Assembly: GCA_964602475.1 (NCBI GenBank)
Contig: CAZRRN010000006.1
Span: 11,603-75,602 of the forward strand
Reading direction: 5' to 3'
DNA length: 64,000 nucleotides
Origin: SZUA-448 sp964602475
GTDB lineage: Bacteria > Bacillota > Clostridia > Lachnospirales > Lachnospiraceae
The notes below the pieces were generated by a model that worked only from the letters and a program-made list of their open reading frames with translations, did not search any database and was not told where the DNA came from. The position numbers and the translations under genes are program-made. Position 1 is the first letter of the stretch; each line of letters opens with the position of its first letter. Below, piece after piece: positions 8,153-16,613 of the stretch.

Positions 8153-11100
8153 TTATTTTCGGTAAAGTACATAGTCATGCATTTCGTGAAGAAATCCGGC
8201 TTCTGTAAGATACGGTTCGGCTTCCGCAGGATACTGTTTGATTACCAGACGGCCGGAAGAATAGAAGCGTTTTTTCTGAAACCCATCGCAGAAGTTCTGC
8301 AGCAGCTCGGCGAGGTGCATATATTCAAAGACGCGCATTAAATGACCGCTGCGTTCAAATAACACTTCGACATGACCGGCGTATAAACCGACAAGCGTAC
8401 CTGAAACCGTGAGAAATGAACGGTCTGTTTCATGCGGAAGTGATTTCCCGTAGGGCAGGGCCGGATCGGCAGCAGGAAGCCAGAAAGCTCCGGGCTGATC
8501 ATTTTCAAGAACAGGAAGAACATTCATAAAATCAGATTCTCTGATAAACTGAATGCCGGAAAGTCCTTCAATGAAGTATCCGCGGCGTACCTGCCCCGTG
8601 TATTCGAGTACACGAAGAGCAGTCAGAGCCTCAGGCCAGGAAATGTCACGAACTGTTTCACGGCAGAGAAGAATGGAACGGTCAAATTCGGATTTCAGTA
8701 AGTCATCTGGTTTTTTTATTAAAGATGGTCTTGAAAGTTCAAAACGGCCGGTGGTCAATGCAAGAACACGCGAATTGATCAGCTGTCTTGTAGATCCGGA
8801 GATAATTTTTTCTTTATTAATATATTGACGAACCGGAACAAAACTGTCTGCATGAATCAGTCCGTTTGCTGCAAGCTCGAGGAGAGACAGGTGAAGAGCA
8901 GGTGTGTCGAACAATCCGGACAATGTTTTCATAAAGCTGGCACCACGCTGCTTCAGTGTATTCAGGAGCTTTGACTGAAGCTCGCTTACGGAAGCCTCAC
9001 CAACAGAAGAATCCGGTTGGACAGAGACAGAAAGGGAGAAAGGCACCAGTTCTGAGTCTGAAACAGTTTCAAATAATGCAGGAGCATTCCAATCGATGTC
9101 CGCGGTTTTTAAGAACATCAGTTTTTGCTCCGTGGTAAACTGCCAGTAGTATTCGCCCTGAGAGAGCAGCGCGTCAAGTAGAGCCGGACAATATCCGTTC
9201 ACTCTTGCAGGAAGAAGAACAGATTCCCAGACCGCCGGAGCAAAGGAATAACCGAGAAGAGATTTTATTGTTTCTTCAAGCTGGTCAGCTGAGGAACCAA
9301 CGGTTCGGCTTTGAAGAATCTGCAGCTGGGTATAGCGGGAGGCGGGCTGGGTATGGTATTCGAATCGTCTGGAACGCACGGTCTCTAGCTGGGCAGTCTT
9401 AAAAAGAGCGGCATGATAGTAACGTCCGTCACATTCCACGGCAAGCTGCTGCTCGCATAGTTCCGCTAAAATCAGGTTGCTTTCGGTATTTGAAATAAGA
9501 TAGCGTTCTGCCAGCTGTTCGCTGGTATGTGCGCCACGATAACGGAGTACACGCCGGACAATCCGAAGCAGAGCCTGATGATCTTTTAATATCAGAGCGG
9601 CTTCGTATTCCGGAGACTGTTCGGCAGCAATCCAAAGACCGGGTTCAATGTAGCAGACACGTTCCTGATGCACAAGGGATTCCAACCATTGAAGAGGAAT
9701 GTCAAGTTCTCCGGCAACCAGGTCGCCCTCCGTCATAAGAAAAGAATGAAGATGCAGCTCATCCTCCGGAAGTTTTGCAGGCAGCCCTGATTTTGCGAGC
9801 AGTTCTGGGTCGGGCAATAAAGCCTTTCCCTCCGAAACAGCCTGCATAAGAGCCTGTTCGGAAACCGAAATAACGTGTTTCGGGGTCGGAGAATAATCAT
9901 ACATCATGGCAGCCTCTGTCTGACGTCTCAGCGGAAGGGAAAGGGAAGAGGGAATGTCAGTGTAAATCTCATGAACCCGGATCTGCCCGGAACGAATCTG
10001 CTGCAGAACCTGAGAAAGACTGGGAAGATCCCAGCAGTATTGAAGACATTCGCGTTTTGTTTCCTGAATGAGCGGATGCTCCGGGTATTGAATCAGGGTA
10101 TCAAGAATCTGGGCACTTCGAAGACGTTGTACCCAAAGCGGCTGACGTCCGGTTTTTCGAACTCCCATCATAAGTGCATGTGCAGTATTATAGCGGAAGG
10201 TAATGTTAAAGAGCGGAGTGGTAGGAAGAACAGCCTCCAGAATCCTCTCGGAAGAGTCAGGATCAAGAGTCTGCAGAAGCCCCTGTGGAACAGGGCTTTC
10301 ATTGTAAGGAAACAAAAGAAAGCCATCATCGTCGTCCACAAAGTTGACGTTTGTGTTCATTGACTGTGCTGCGGCATTCTGAAGCAGAAGTGCCAGAGGG
10401 GCATTGATCTGCCGTCCGAAACAGGAATGTATCATTAGCTGGCAGCATCCGGTTTCGTCGCGAAAGTGTTCTGCAATCATTGTCCGGTCATCCGGAAGAA
10501 CTCCTGTCTGCTTAATCTGGCGGGAAAGAAGACCGGCAGTCTCTTCGGTGAGTCTGCTGTCAAGACCCAGTTCTTCCAGTGCAGAGTACAGTTTTTCGGA
10601 GGACTGCTCCGAAAGCGAATTAAACTGACGCAGCATACGGCCAAACTGCAGGCCGGTCTGGTAGTTGCGTCCGCGAACATCCCCCTTCCAGAAGGGAAGG
10701 CGGGCACCTGCTGCACCGGTCTGTTCTACGCATACCTCATCCCGGCGGATATCGGTAATTTTCCAGGCAAAGGTACCAAGCAAAAACCGGTCACCGACTC
10801 TGGCTTCATAGACGTACTCTTCGTCTAGTTCACCTATCTTAACACCACTTGAAGTACGTGCTGCGTACATTCCTTTATCCGGTATGGTTCCTCCGGCAGA
10901 AACAGCAAGCATCCGGCTGTAGGTATCTCCTTCGACTGTTTCGTGAATGCGGTCATACAGGATACGTGGGCGGACCGGAAGATCATGCTCGTGCTCGTAG
11001 TCTCCGGAGAGCATACAGAGAATATTGTTAACTTCCGTTCGGGTAAGCATTCTGAATGGATAAGCACGTGGAAGAAGTTCCATGACGTCATCGACAGAGT

Positions 11101-12385
11101 AGGAGCCTGATGCAGCCATGGATACCAGATGCTGAGCAAGTATATCATAGCAGCCTTCCGGGGGACGGGATGGTTCAATACGGCCTTCACGAACCAGCTG
11201 AGCGGTCATGCCGCAGTAAAGCCCCTCCGAAGGGGTCTTTGGAAAAATAGTCATGGAGCTGGTACGTCCGGGATTATGACCGGCACGTCCTAGGCGCTGG
11301 AGAGCACCGGAAACGGAGCGCGGACAGCCAATCTGGAGAACAAGATCGATTTCACCAACGTCAATACCTAATTCCATGGAGGAGGTGGCACAGAGAAGAC
11401 GGAGCTGGCCGTCGCGAAGACTTTCCTCAACTTCGAACCGCTGTTCTTTTGAAAGGCTTCCGTGATGTGTTCTGGCAAAGCCGTCTCCGGCAATCTGATT
11501 GACATAAAAAGCAAGCTTCTCGGAATACATACGTCCGTCGCAGAATGCAATAACACTGCGGGCACCGAGACAATAGGAATATACGGTGGAAGCAAGATCC
11601 TTCCAGACAGAATCCTTTGTATGAGTATCGCATCCGGCTGATCTTCCGACTACATCAATATGAAGCTGTTTAGTCATCGCTGGAGCAATAACGGTGACTG
11701 GGTCGGGTGAAAGATATTCTGCAGCTAGAGATAAGGGCTGTATTGTAGCGGAAAGTCCGATTCGTTGCAGAGGATGCTCACATAACCGGTCAAGACGGGC
11801 AAGGCTGAACATTAGGTGTGAGCCTCGCTTGGAATCAATCAGGGCATGAAGCTCATCAACAATCACTGCCTTTGCTGTCCGGAGCATTTCTTTTCCTTTT
11901 CCGGAGGTAAGCAGAAGATAAAGAGATTCCGGCGTTGTGATAAGAATATGAGGCGGTGTTTTCAGCATCTGCCTGCGTTCTTTGGCAGTCGTATCTCCGG
12001 TTCGGATTGCAATCCGAATGTCGTAGGGATTGTCTGTCCGGTCAGAAAACTCCCGGCTTTCCACCTGATAGATTCCCTGCAACGGACGCCGCAGGTTTTC
12101 GCGGATATCTCCGGCCAGAGATTTCAGTGGAGAGATGTAAATCAGCTGAAGCTCCGGTTTTAAGATACCCTTTCGAGTCTGGTCTTTAAGACGGTCGATA
12201 AAAACAAGGAAAGCAGAAAGCGTTTTTCCGGTTCCGGTTGGTGCTGAAACAAGGGTATTTTGACCGGAGGCAATTGCGGACCAGGCTTTTTCCTGTACCG
12301 GAGTTGGTGTTCCGAGCTGTTCTGTAAACCAGGTTGAAGTAAAGGAATGAAACTGATTGAGTGAGGATTTCATAGGATTCTCCAA
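8153..12385 (-). CDS. lhr: Lhr-type large ATP-dependent helicase
   Basis: This 1410-residue protein belongs to the superfamily 2 Lhr (large helicase-related) group, 3'-5' nucleic-acid translocases linked to DNA repair. Visible motifs are the Q-motif region TPVQEKAW (about 29-36), motif I SAPTGTGKT (47-55), motif II DELH (about 178), SAT in LSATIQPL, and motif VI QRLGRAGHNPGR (about 360). The helicase core takes the first 450 residues; a winged-helix and Lhr-core region follows, then a long C-terminal Lhr extension of about 600 residues, as in full-length Lhr proteins. It is monocistronic, with a promoter at 12414-12442, and diverges from spo0A. Two plus-strand ORFs inside it are antisense shadows. 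Confidence 0.92.
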   Translation of the reverse strand: MENPMKSSLNQFHSFTSTWFTEQLGTPTPVQEKAWSAIASGQNTLVSAPTGTGKTLSAFLVFIDRLKDQTRKGILKPELQLIYISPLKSLAGDIRENLRRPLQGIYQVESREFSDRTDNPYDIRIAIRTGDTTAKERRQMLKTPPHILITTPESLYLLLTSGKGKEMLRTAKAVIVDELHALIDSKRGSHLMFSLARLDRLCEHPLQRIGLSATIQPLSLAAEYLSPDPVTVIAPAMTKQLHIDVVGRSAGCDTHTKDSVWKDLASTVYSYCLGARSVIAFCDGRMYSEKLAFYVNQIAGDGFARTHHGSLSKEQRFEVEESLRDGQLRLLCATSSMELGIDVGEIDLVLQIGCPRSVSGALQRLGRAGHNPGRTSSMTIFPKTPSEGLYCGMTAQLVREGRIEPSRPPEGCYDILAQHLVSMAASGSYSVDDVMELLPRAYPFRMLTRTEVNNILCMLSGDYEHEHDLPVRPRILYDRIHETVEGDTYSRMLAVSAGGTIPDKGMYAARTSSGVKIGELDEEYVYEARVGDRFLLGTFAWKITDIRRDEVCVEQTGAAGARLPFWKGDVRGRNYQTGLQFGRMLRQFNSLSEQSSEKLYSALEELGLDSRLTEETAGLLSRQIKQTGVLPDDRTMIAEHFRDETGCCQLMIHSCFGRQINAPLALLLQNAAAQSMNTNVNFVDDDDGFLLFPYNESPVPQGLLQTLDPDSSERILEAVLPTTPLFNITFRYNTAHALMMGVRKTGRQPLWVQRLRSAQILDTLIQYPEHPLIQETKRECLQYCWDLPSLSQVLQQIRSGQIRVHEIYTDIPSSLSLPLRRQTEAAMMYDYSPTPKHVISVSEQALMQAVSEGKALLPDPELLAKSGLPAKLPEDELHLHSFLMTEGDLVAGELDIPLQWLESLVHQERVCYIEPGLWIAAEQSPEYEAALILKDHQALLRIVRRVLRYRGAHTSEQLAERYLISNTESNLILAELCEQQLAVECDGRYYHAALFKTAQLETVRSRRFEYHTQPASRYTQLQILQSRTVGSSADQLEETIKSLLGYSFAPAVWESVLLPARVNGYCPALLDALLSQGEYYWQFTTEQKLMFLKTADIDWNAPALFETVSDSELVPFSLSVSVQPDSSVGEASVSELQSKLLNTLKQRGASFMKTLSGLFDTPALHLSLLELAANGLIHADSFVPVRQYINKEKIISGSTRQLINSRVLALTTGRFELSRPSLIKKPDDLLKSEFDRSILLCRETVRDISWPEALTALRVLEYTGQVRRGYFIEGLSGIQFIRESDFMNVLPVLENDQPGAFWLPAADPALPYGKSLPHETDRSFLTVSGTLVGLYAGHVEVLFERSGHLMRVFEYMHLAELLQNFCDGFQKKRFYSSGRLVIKQYPAEAEPYLTEAGFLHEMHDYVLYRK

Positions 12386-12413
12386 TTATCTGAAGTAATT
12401 ACTGTCTGAGCCA

Positions 12414-12442
12414 AGTATACCAAACAATTGTTCGCACATCAA
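12414..12442 (-). promoter_or_regulatory. Promoter of the lhr helicase gene
   Basis: On the minus strand, -35 TTGATG (12442-12437), a 17-bp spacer and -10 TATACT (12419-12414) lie about 30 bp before the ATG at 12385. The ATG is preceded by TTGGAGAATCCT. Confidence 0.6.
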
Positions 12443-12669
12443 ATTATTTTTTCTATAAAAGTTTTTCGGTATCGGGCCTGTTTTCCGGCTCATAAGAATG
12501 TTCAATAATCATTTTTTCCTCTCTGTCATGTCGTGGACAATTATAATCAATAATTTATGGACAGCAATAACGTCGATTATTGGAGAAAAGATGACGATAT
12601 TTACAATTCAGCTTTAGAAGTAAACGCAAAATGTTGTACCCGAATGTCAAAAATTGCGGTAAATTTCAG
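12443..12669. other. Non-coding stretch between divergent lhr and spo0A
   Basis: This stretch holds no convincing gene. Two copies of TGGACA stand 24 bp apart (12534-12539 and 12558-12563) around an AT-rich core that includes TATAAT (12542-12547); these may be part of a further regulatory region for spo0A, but no -35 element pairs well with it. No exact Spo0A box (TTGTCGAA) is present. Confidence 0.35.
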
Positions 12670-12698
12670 TTGAAAATATGGTAATAAATGGTTATGCT
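12670..12698 (+). promoter_or_regulatory. spo0A promoter, sigma-A type, with overlapping sigma-H-like elements
   Basis: The -35 TTGAAA (12670-12675) and -10 TATGCT (12693-12698) are separated by 17 bp. Overlapping them, ATATGGTAA (12676-12684) and GCTGAATGA (12696-12704) at an 11-bp spacing resemble a degenerate sigma-H promoter. In B. subtilis spo0A has both kinds of promoter. The sigma-A assignment is the stronger one. Confidence 0.55.
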
Positions 12699-12705
12699 GA
12701 ATGAG

Positions 12706-12720
12706 TGGTAAAAATTACCA
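12706..12720. promoter_or_regulatory. 15-bp palindrome at the predicted spo0A transcription start
   Basis: TGGTAAAAATTACCA is a perfect inverted repeat (6-bp arms, AAA centre) starting 8 bp after the -10 element and 28 bp before the ATG. Its place suggests an operator, but no binding protein can be named from the sequence. Confidence 0.4.
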
Positions 12721-12747
12721 GACAATATATTTGCGGAGGGAAAGACA

Positions 12748-13560
12748 ATGGGTAACAAAATTAGTGTAATGGTAGCGGATGACAATGCAAGAATTGCAGG
12801 AATGCTGGAGGATGTTCTGAAAGCAGATAACGAGATCGAACTGGTCGGAAAAGCGGAGAACGGTGTTGAAGCTCTTGAGATGATCAGGGAAAAAAAGCCG
12901 GATGTCGTATTTTTGGATCTGATTATGCCGAAGCTGGACGGACTTGGCGTTCTGGAACATGTGAAAAAGGAAGCGCAGGAGGGAAAGAAAATTCCTGAAT
13001 TTATTGTAATTTCTGCAATCGGACAGGAACTTGTGACAGAAAATGCTTTTCTGCTCGGCGCAAAGTACTATATCATGAAACCGTTTGACAATTCTGCGGT
13101 AATCAGCAGAATCAAACAGCTGAAAAGGGAGACAGACGACAACGGGATTTCGACGGCAAAATCAGCAGTTTTTGAAAATAACAGAACAGCGTACCGAGAG
13201 AGAAATCTCGAGACGGATGTAACAGAAATCATTCATGAAATCGGTGTGCCTGCGCACATTAAGGGTTACCAGTATCTGCGCGATGCCATTATGATGTCGG
13301 TAGATGACAGTGAAATGCTGAATTCAATTACCAAAATGCTGTATCCGTCTATCGCTAAACGCCATAAGACAACGCCAAGCCGCGTGGAACGCGCAATCCG
13401 GCATGCAATTGAAGTAGCCTGGAGCCGAGGAAAGATGGATACGATTGATTCACTGTTCGGTTATACGGTAAGCAACGGAAAAGGAAAGCCGACAAATTCA
13501 GAGTTCGTGGCTTTGCTTGCTGACAAAATCCGGCTGGAATATAAATTTCGTTTACAGTAA
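12748..13560 (+). CDS. spo0A: Sporulation master regulator Spo0A
   Basis: This 270-residue response regulator starts sporulation when phosphorylated. The receiver domain (1-125) shows the acidic pair DD at 11-12, the phospho-acceptor Asp57 (FLDLIMP), Ser89 and Lys111 (MKPFD). The C-terminal DNA-binding domain holds the very conserved recognition region TPSRVERAIRHAIEVAW, followed by RGKMDTIDSLFGYTV, which is diagnostic for Spo0A. The ATG is preceded by GGAGGGAAAGACA. In many Clostridia spoIVB lies directly upstream; here the upstream neighbour is the divergent lhr gene. A likely target in this window is the exact 0A box upstream of spoIIGA. Confidence 0.98.
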   Translation: MGNKISVMVADDNARIAGMLEDVLKADNEIELVGKAENGVEALEMIREKKPDVVFLDLIMPKLDGLGVLEHVKKEAQEGKKIPEFIVISAIGQELVTENAFLLGAKYYIMKPFDNSAVISRIKQLKRETDDNGISTAKSAVFENNRTAYRERNLETDVTEIIHEIGVPAHIKGYQYLRDAIMMSVDDSEMLNSITKMLYPSIAKRHKTTPSRVERAIRHAIEVAWSRGKMDTIDSLFGYTVSNGKGKPTNSEFVALLADKIRLEYKFRLQ

Positions 13561-13601
13561 AAAAAGCAATCTTTCCTCTTTCATATAAAAAAGTTTTATA
13601 G

Positions 13602-13607
13602 TATAAT
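13602..13607 (+). promoter_or_regulatory. Possible -10 element for glgA
   Basis: A perfect TATAAT lies 38 bp before the glgA ATG. The matching -35 position (TTTCAT, 13579-13584) is poor, so this is a weak or activator-dependent promoter at best. Confidence 0.3.
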
Positions 13608-13644
13608 ATATGGATATCCAAACGCTATTCGAAAGAGGTAGATT

Positions 13645-15081
13645 ATGAAAAAGATACTGTTTGCAGCATCCGAATGTGTTCCGTTTATAAAAACAGGCGG
13701 TCTGGCTGATGTTGTAGGGTCACTCCCAAAGTACCTGAATAAGGATGAATATGATGTACGGGTCATATTGCCGAAATACATGGCAATACCGGATAATTAT
13801 AAAGCAATGATGCAGTATAAAACTCATTTTTATATGGATCTAGCATGGAGACAACAGTATGTTGGTATTCTGGAGGCTGAATACGAAGGGGTTAGATTTT
13901 ACTTTATTGATAACGAATACTATTTTTCAGGCTTAAAACCTTACGGGAATATTTATGAGGATATTGAGAAGTTCGCATTTTTCTGTAAGGCAGTCCTTTC
14001 GGCGATTCCGTTGATTGATTTTAGACCGGATATTATACATTGCCATGACTGGCAGACGGGACTGATTCCGGTGTATCTTCATGAACGTTTTCAACAGAAT
14101 GAGATGTTTCGAGGCATTAAATCAATTATGACGATACATAACCTGAAGTTTCAGGGGGTATGGGACAAGAAGACAATTAAGGATATTACCGGTCTGCCGG
14201 ATTTTTATTTTTCACCGGATAAACTGGAAGCATACGGGGATGCGAACTACCTGAAAGCAGGAATTGTTTATGCAGATTATGTAACGACAGTCAGTGAATC
14301 CTATGCTCAGGAAATCAAGCTTCCGTTTTACGGAGAAGGGCTTGACGGTCTGATGCGGGCACGGTCGAATTCTCTCTGTGGAATTGTAAACGGAATTGAC
14401 TATGATGAATATAATCCGGAGACGGATCCATTAATTATTCGGAATTATAACGCGGTTACGTTCCGGAAAGAAAAGTACAAGAATAAGACTGCACTTCAGA
14501 AGGAACTTGGAATGACAGTCAATGATAAGGTTTTTATGATTGGTATTGTATCACGGCTGACGGATCAGAAGGGCTTTGATCTGATTGATTATGTGATTGA
14601 AGAAATCTGTGCGCAGGATAACCAGCTGGTTGTTCTCGGCACCGGAGATCCAAAGTACGAGAATCTGTTCCGTCATTATGAATGGAAGTATAAAGACAGG
14701 GTATCTGCAAATATTTATTATAATAATGAACGCTCCCACCGGATCTATGCAGCCTGCGATGCATTTCTGATGCCGTCTCTGTTTGAACCCTGCGGACTAA
14801 GCCAGCTGATGTCACTGCGGTACGGAACTGTACCGATTGTGAGAGAAACCGGTGGACTGAAGGACACTGTTCAGCCATACAATGAATTTGAAAGCAGTGG
14901 AATCGGTTTCAGCTTCAGTAATTATAATGCTCATGAGATGCTGAACACAATCCGGTATGCAAAGCATATTTATTATGAAAAGAAACGCGAATGGAACAAG
15001 CTGATTGACCGGGGCATGGCAAAGGACTATTCATGGAATACCTCTGCTAGAAGATACGAGGAAGTTTATAAAAGATTATAA
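13645..15081 (+). CDS. glgA: Glycogen synthase (ADP-glucose)
   Basis: The 478-residue GT5-family enzyme transfers glucose from ADP-glucose to the growing alpha-1,4-glucan. The N-terminal KTGGLADVVGSLP (about 16-28) is the classic sugar-nucleotide-binding motif. The C-terminal half shows GIVSRLTDQKGFDL and the EX7E-like region LFEPCGLSQLMSLRYGTVPIVRETGGL. Length is normal. The ATG is preceded by GAAAGAGGTAGATT. No other glg gene is adjacent, so it stands as a single gene between spo0A and murE; glycogen storage before sporulation is a plausible reason for the neighbourhood but is not shown. Confidence 0.96.
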   Translation: MKKILFAASECVPFIKTGGLADVVGSLPKYLNKDEYDVRVILPKYMAIPDNYKAMMQYKTHFYMDLAWRQQYVGILEAEYEGVRFYFIDNEYYFSGLKPYGNIYEDIEKFAFFCKAVLSAIPLIDFRPDIIHCHDWQTGLIPVYLHERFQQNEMFRGIKSIMTIHNLKFQGVWDKKTIKDITGLPDFYFSPDKLEAYGDANYLKAGIVYADYVTTVSESYAQEIKLPFYGEGLDGLMRARSNSLCGIVNGIDYDEYNPETDPLIIRNYNAVTFRKEKYKNKTALQKELGMTVNDKVFMIGIVSRLTDQKGFDLIDYVIEEICAQDNQLVVLGTGDPKYENLFRHYEWKYKDRVSANIYYNNERSHRIYAACDAFLMPSLFEPCGLSQLMSLRYGTVPIVRETGGLKDTVQPYNEFESSGIGFSFSNYNAHEMLNTIRYAKHIYYEKKREWNKLIDRGMAKDYSWNTSARRYEEVYKRL

Positions 15082-15086
15082 TATTT

Positions 15087-15116
15087 AATTCCCACGGGGA
15101 TATCTCCGTGGGAATT
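15087..15116 (+). other. Strong hairpin between glgA and murE
   Basis: AATTCCCACGG and CCGTGGGAATT form a perfect 11-bp stem around an 8-nt loop. No T-tract follows, so it is not a standard terminator; it may protect the glgA mRNA end or block reading into murE. The hairpin covers the false GTG start at 15108. Confidence 0.5.
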
Positions 15117-15143
15117 TCGGGTGAAAAGGAAATGGAGATTATC

Positions 15144-16613
15144 ATGAAACTGAAGGTTCTTTTAGAACGAATGAAATACAGGCTGCAGCAGGGCTCGTTG
15201 GAAACCGAAGTGAGTTCGGTGGTATATGATACAAGAAAAGAAATCGAACCGGGAGCCTGCTTTATCTGTATCGCCGGTGCTGTGTTTGACGGACATGAGT
15301 ATGCTGCGACAGCTGCGGAACAGGGTGCAGTGGCGATTATAGCGGAACATGAGATTCAGGTACCGGATACGGTATCCGTGGTGGTGGTTGATAATTCAAG
15401 GATTGCACTGGCACTGATCTCGGCTGCCTTCTTTGACTATCCGGCAGAAAAACTGAAGCTGGTCGGAATCACCGGAACCAAGGGGAAGACAACAACCGCA
15501 AATATGATCAGAGAAGCACTGTGCCTGACTGGGCATAAGACCGGATTGATCGGAACAATTGAAAATATTATCGGCGAAGAGCATATTCCGGCATCCCACT
15601 CCACTCCGGAGTCCTATATTTTACAGGAGTATTTTGCAAAAATGGTAAATGAAGGAACCGAATATGCAGTGATGGAGGTTTCTTCACAGGGACTTAAACT
15701 GAACCGGGTTGCCGGGATTATATTTGATATCGGAGTGTTTACCAATCTGGAGCCGGATCATATTTCACCGAACGAACATCCGAACTTTGATGATTATCTG
15801 TATTGCAAGAGTCTGCTGTTCCGGCAATGCAGACTTGGAATTGCAAATCTGGACGACGAACATTTCCGTGAGATGTTCCGACTGTCAACCTGCAGCACGG
15901 TTACCTATGGGTTATCAAGTGAGGCAGATTATTATGCGGAGAACATCAATTTGCATCAGGAAAAGGGATCTGCTGGAATAGAATTTGATGTCGGCGGAAG
16001 ACTTATTCTTCACGCCATAGTAGATATTCCGGGAAGATTCAATGTATATAATTCACTTGCGGCTATTGCGGTCTGTCATGAACTTGGACTTGATTCCGGT
16101 ATCATAAAAAAGGCATTGTCTTTGATTAAGGTAAAGGGAAGAGTAGAACCGGTAAAGGTATGCGAACGCTTTTCCATTTTACTGGATTATGCACATAATG
16201 CTATGAGTCTCAGAAGTCTGCTGTCGACATTGAAGGAATATCATCCAAAACGGCTGGTCTGCATGTTTGGCTGCGGCGGGAACCGTTCAAAGGACCGTCG
16301 CTTTGAAATGGGAGAGATTTCATCAAATCTGGCTGATCTGACAGTGATTACTTCCGATAATCCGAGATACGAAGAACCGGAGGATATTATCAGCGATATA
16401 TTGACCGGTGTGAAACGGGGACCGGGAAAATATATTACGATTATCGATCGGCGTGAAGCAATCAGATACTGTCTCTCCAATGCGCAGGATGGGGATCTGA
16501 TTGTTATCGCAGGAAAGGGACACGAGGATTATCAGGAAATCCGCGGGGTGAAATACCCGATGGACGATAGAATAATGATACAGGAGGCGGCACATGAAAT
16601 CCATCTCTGTTAA
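15144..16613 (+). CDS. murE: UDP-MurNAc-tripeptide ligase MurE (meso-DAP type)
   Basis: This cytoplasmic ATP-dependent ligase adds the third residue to the peptidoglycan stem. The P-loop GTKGKTTT is near residue 112 and the central domain holds NHxS-like ASHSTPESY. The substrate-specificity motif DNPR followed by YEEPEDI (near 405) predicts meso-diaminopimelate rather than lysine. I place the start at ATG 15144, where GGAG stands 6 nt upstream, giving 489 residues; a longer reading from GTG 15108 begins inside a hairpin. The 3' end overlaps murF by 20 nt, so the two ligases that act in sequence are translationally coupled. Confidence 0.95.
   Translation: MKLKVLLERMKYRLQQGSLETEVSSVVYDTRKEIEPGACFICIAGAVFDGHEYAATAAEQGAVAIIAEHEIQVPDTVSVVVVDNSRIALALISAAFFDYPAEKLKLVGITGTKGKTTTANMIREALCLTGHKTGLIGTIENIIGEEHIPASHSTPESYILQEYFAKMVNEGTEYAVMEVSSQGLKLNRVAGIIFDIGVFTNLEPDHISPNEHPNFDDYLYCKSLLFRQCRLGIANLDDEHFREMFRLSTCSTVTYGLSSEADYYAENINLHQEKGSAGIEFDVGGRLILHAIVDIPGRFNVYNSLAAIAVCHELGLDSGIIKKALSLIKVKGRVEPVKVCERFSILLDYAHNAMSLRSLLSTLKEYHPKRLVCMFGCGGNRSKDRRFEMGEISSNLADLTVITSDNPRYEEPEDIISDILTGVKRGPGKYITIIDRREAIRYCLSNAQDGDLIVIAGKGHEDYQEIRGVKYPMDDRIMIQEAAHEIHLC

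Noticed and set aside
9875..10363. Plus-strand ORF of 162 codons within the lhr gene
   Set aside because: It is antisense to a clear helicase, has a basic, low-complexity composition, no recognisable motif and no ribosome-binding site of note.
10466..10828. Plus-strand ORF of 120 codons within lhr
   Set aside because: It is antisense shadow of the helicase coding region; several overlapping shadow frames occur here because of the codon bias.
15108..15143. Longer N-terminus of MurE from GTG 15108
   Set aside because: The GTG lies within a stable hairpin stem and lacks a ribosome-binding site; ATG 15144 has GGAG at a good distance.
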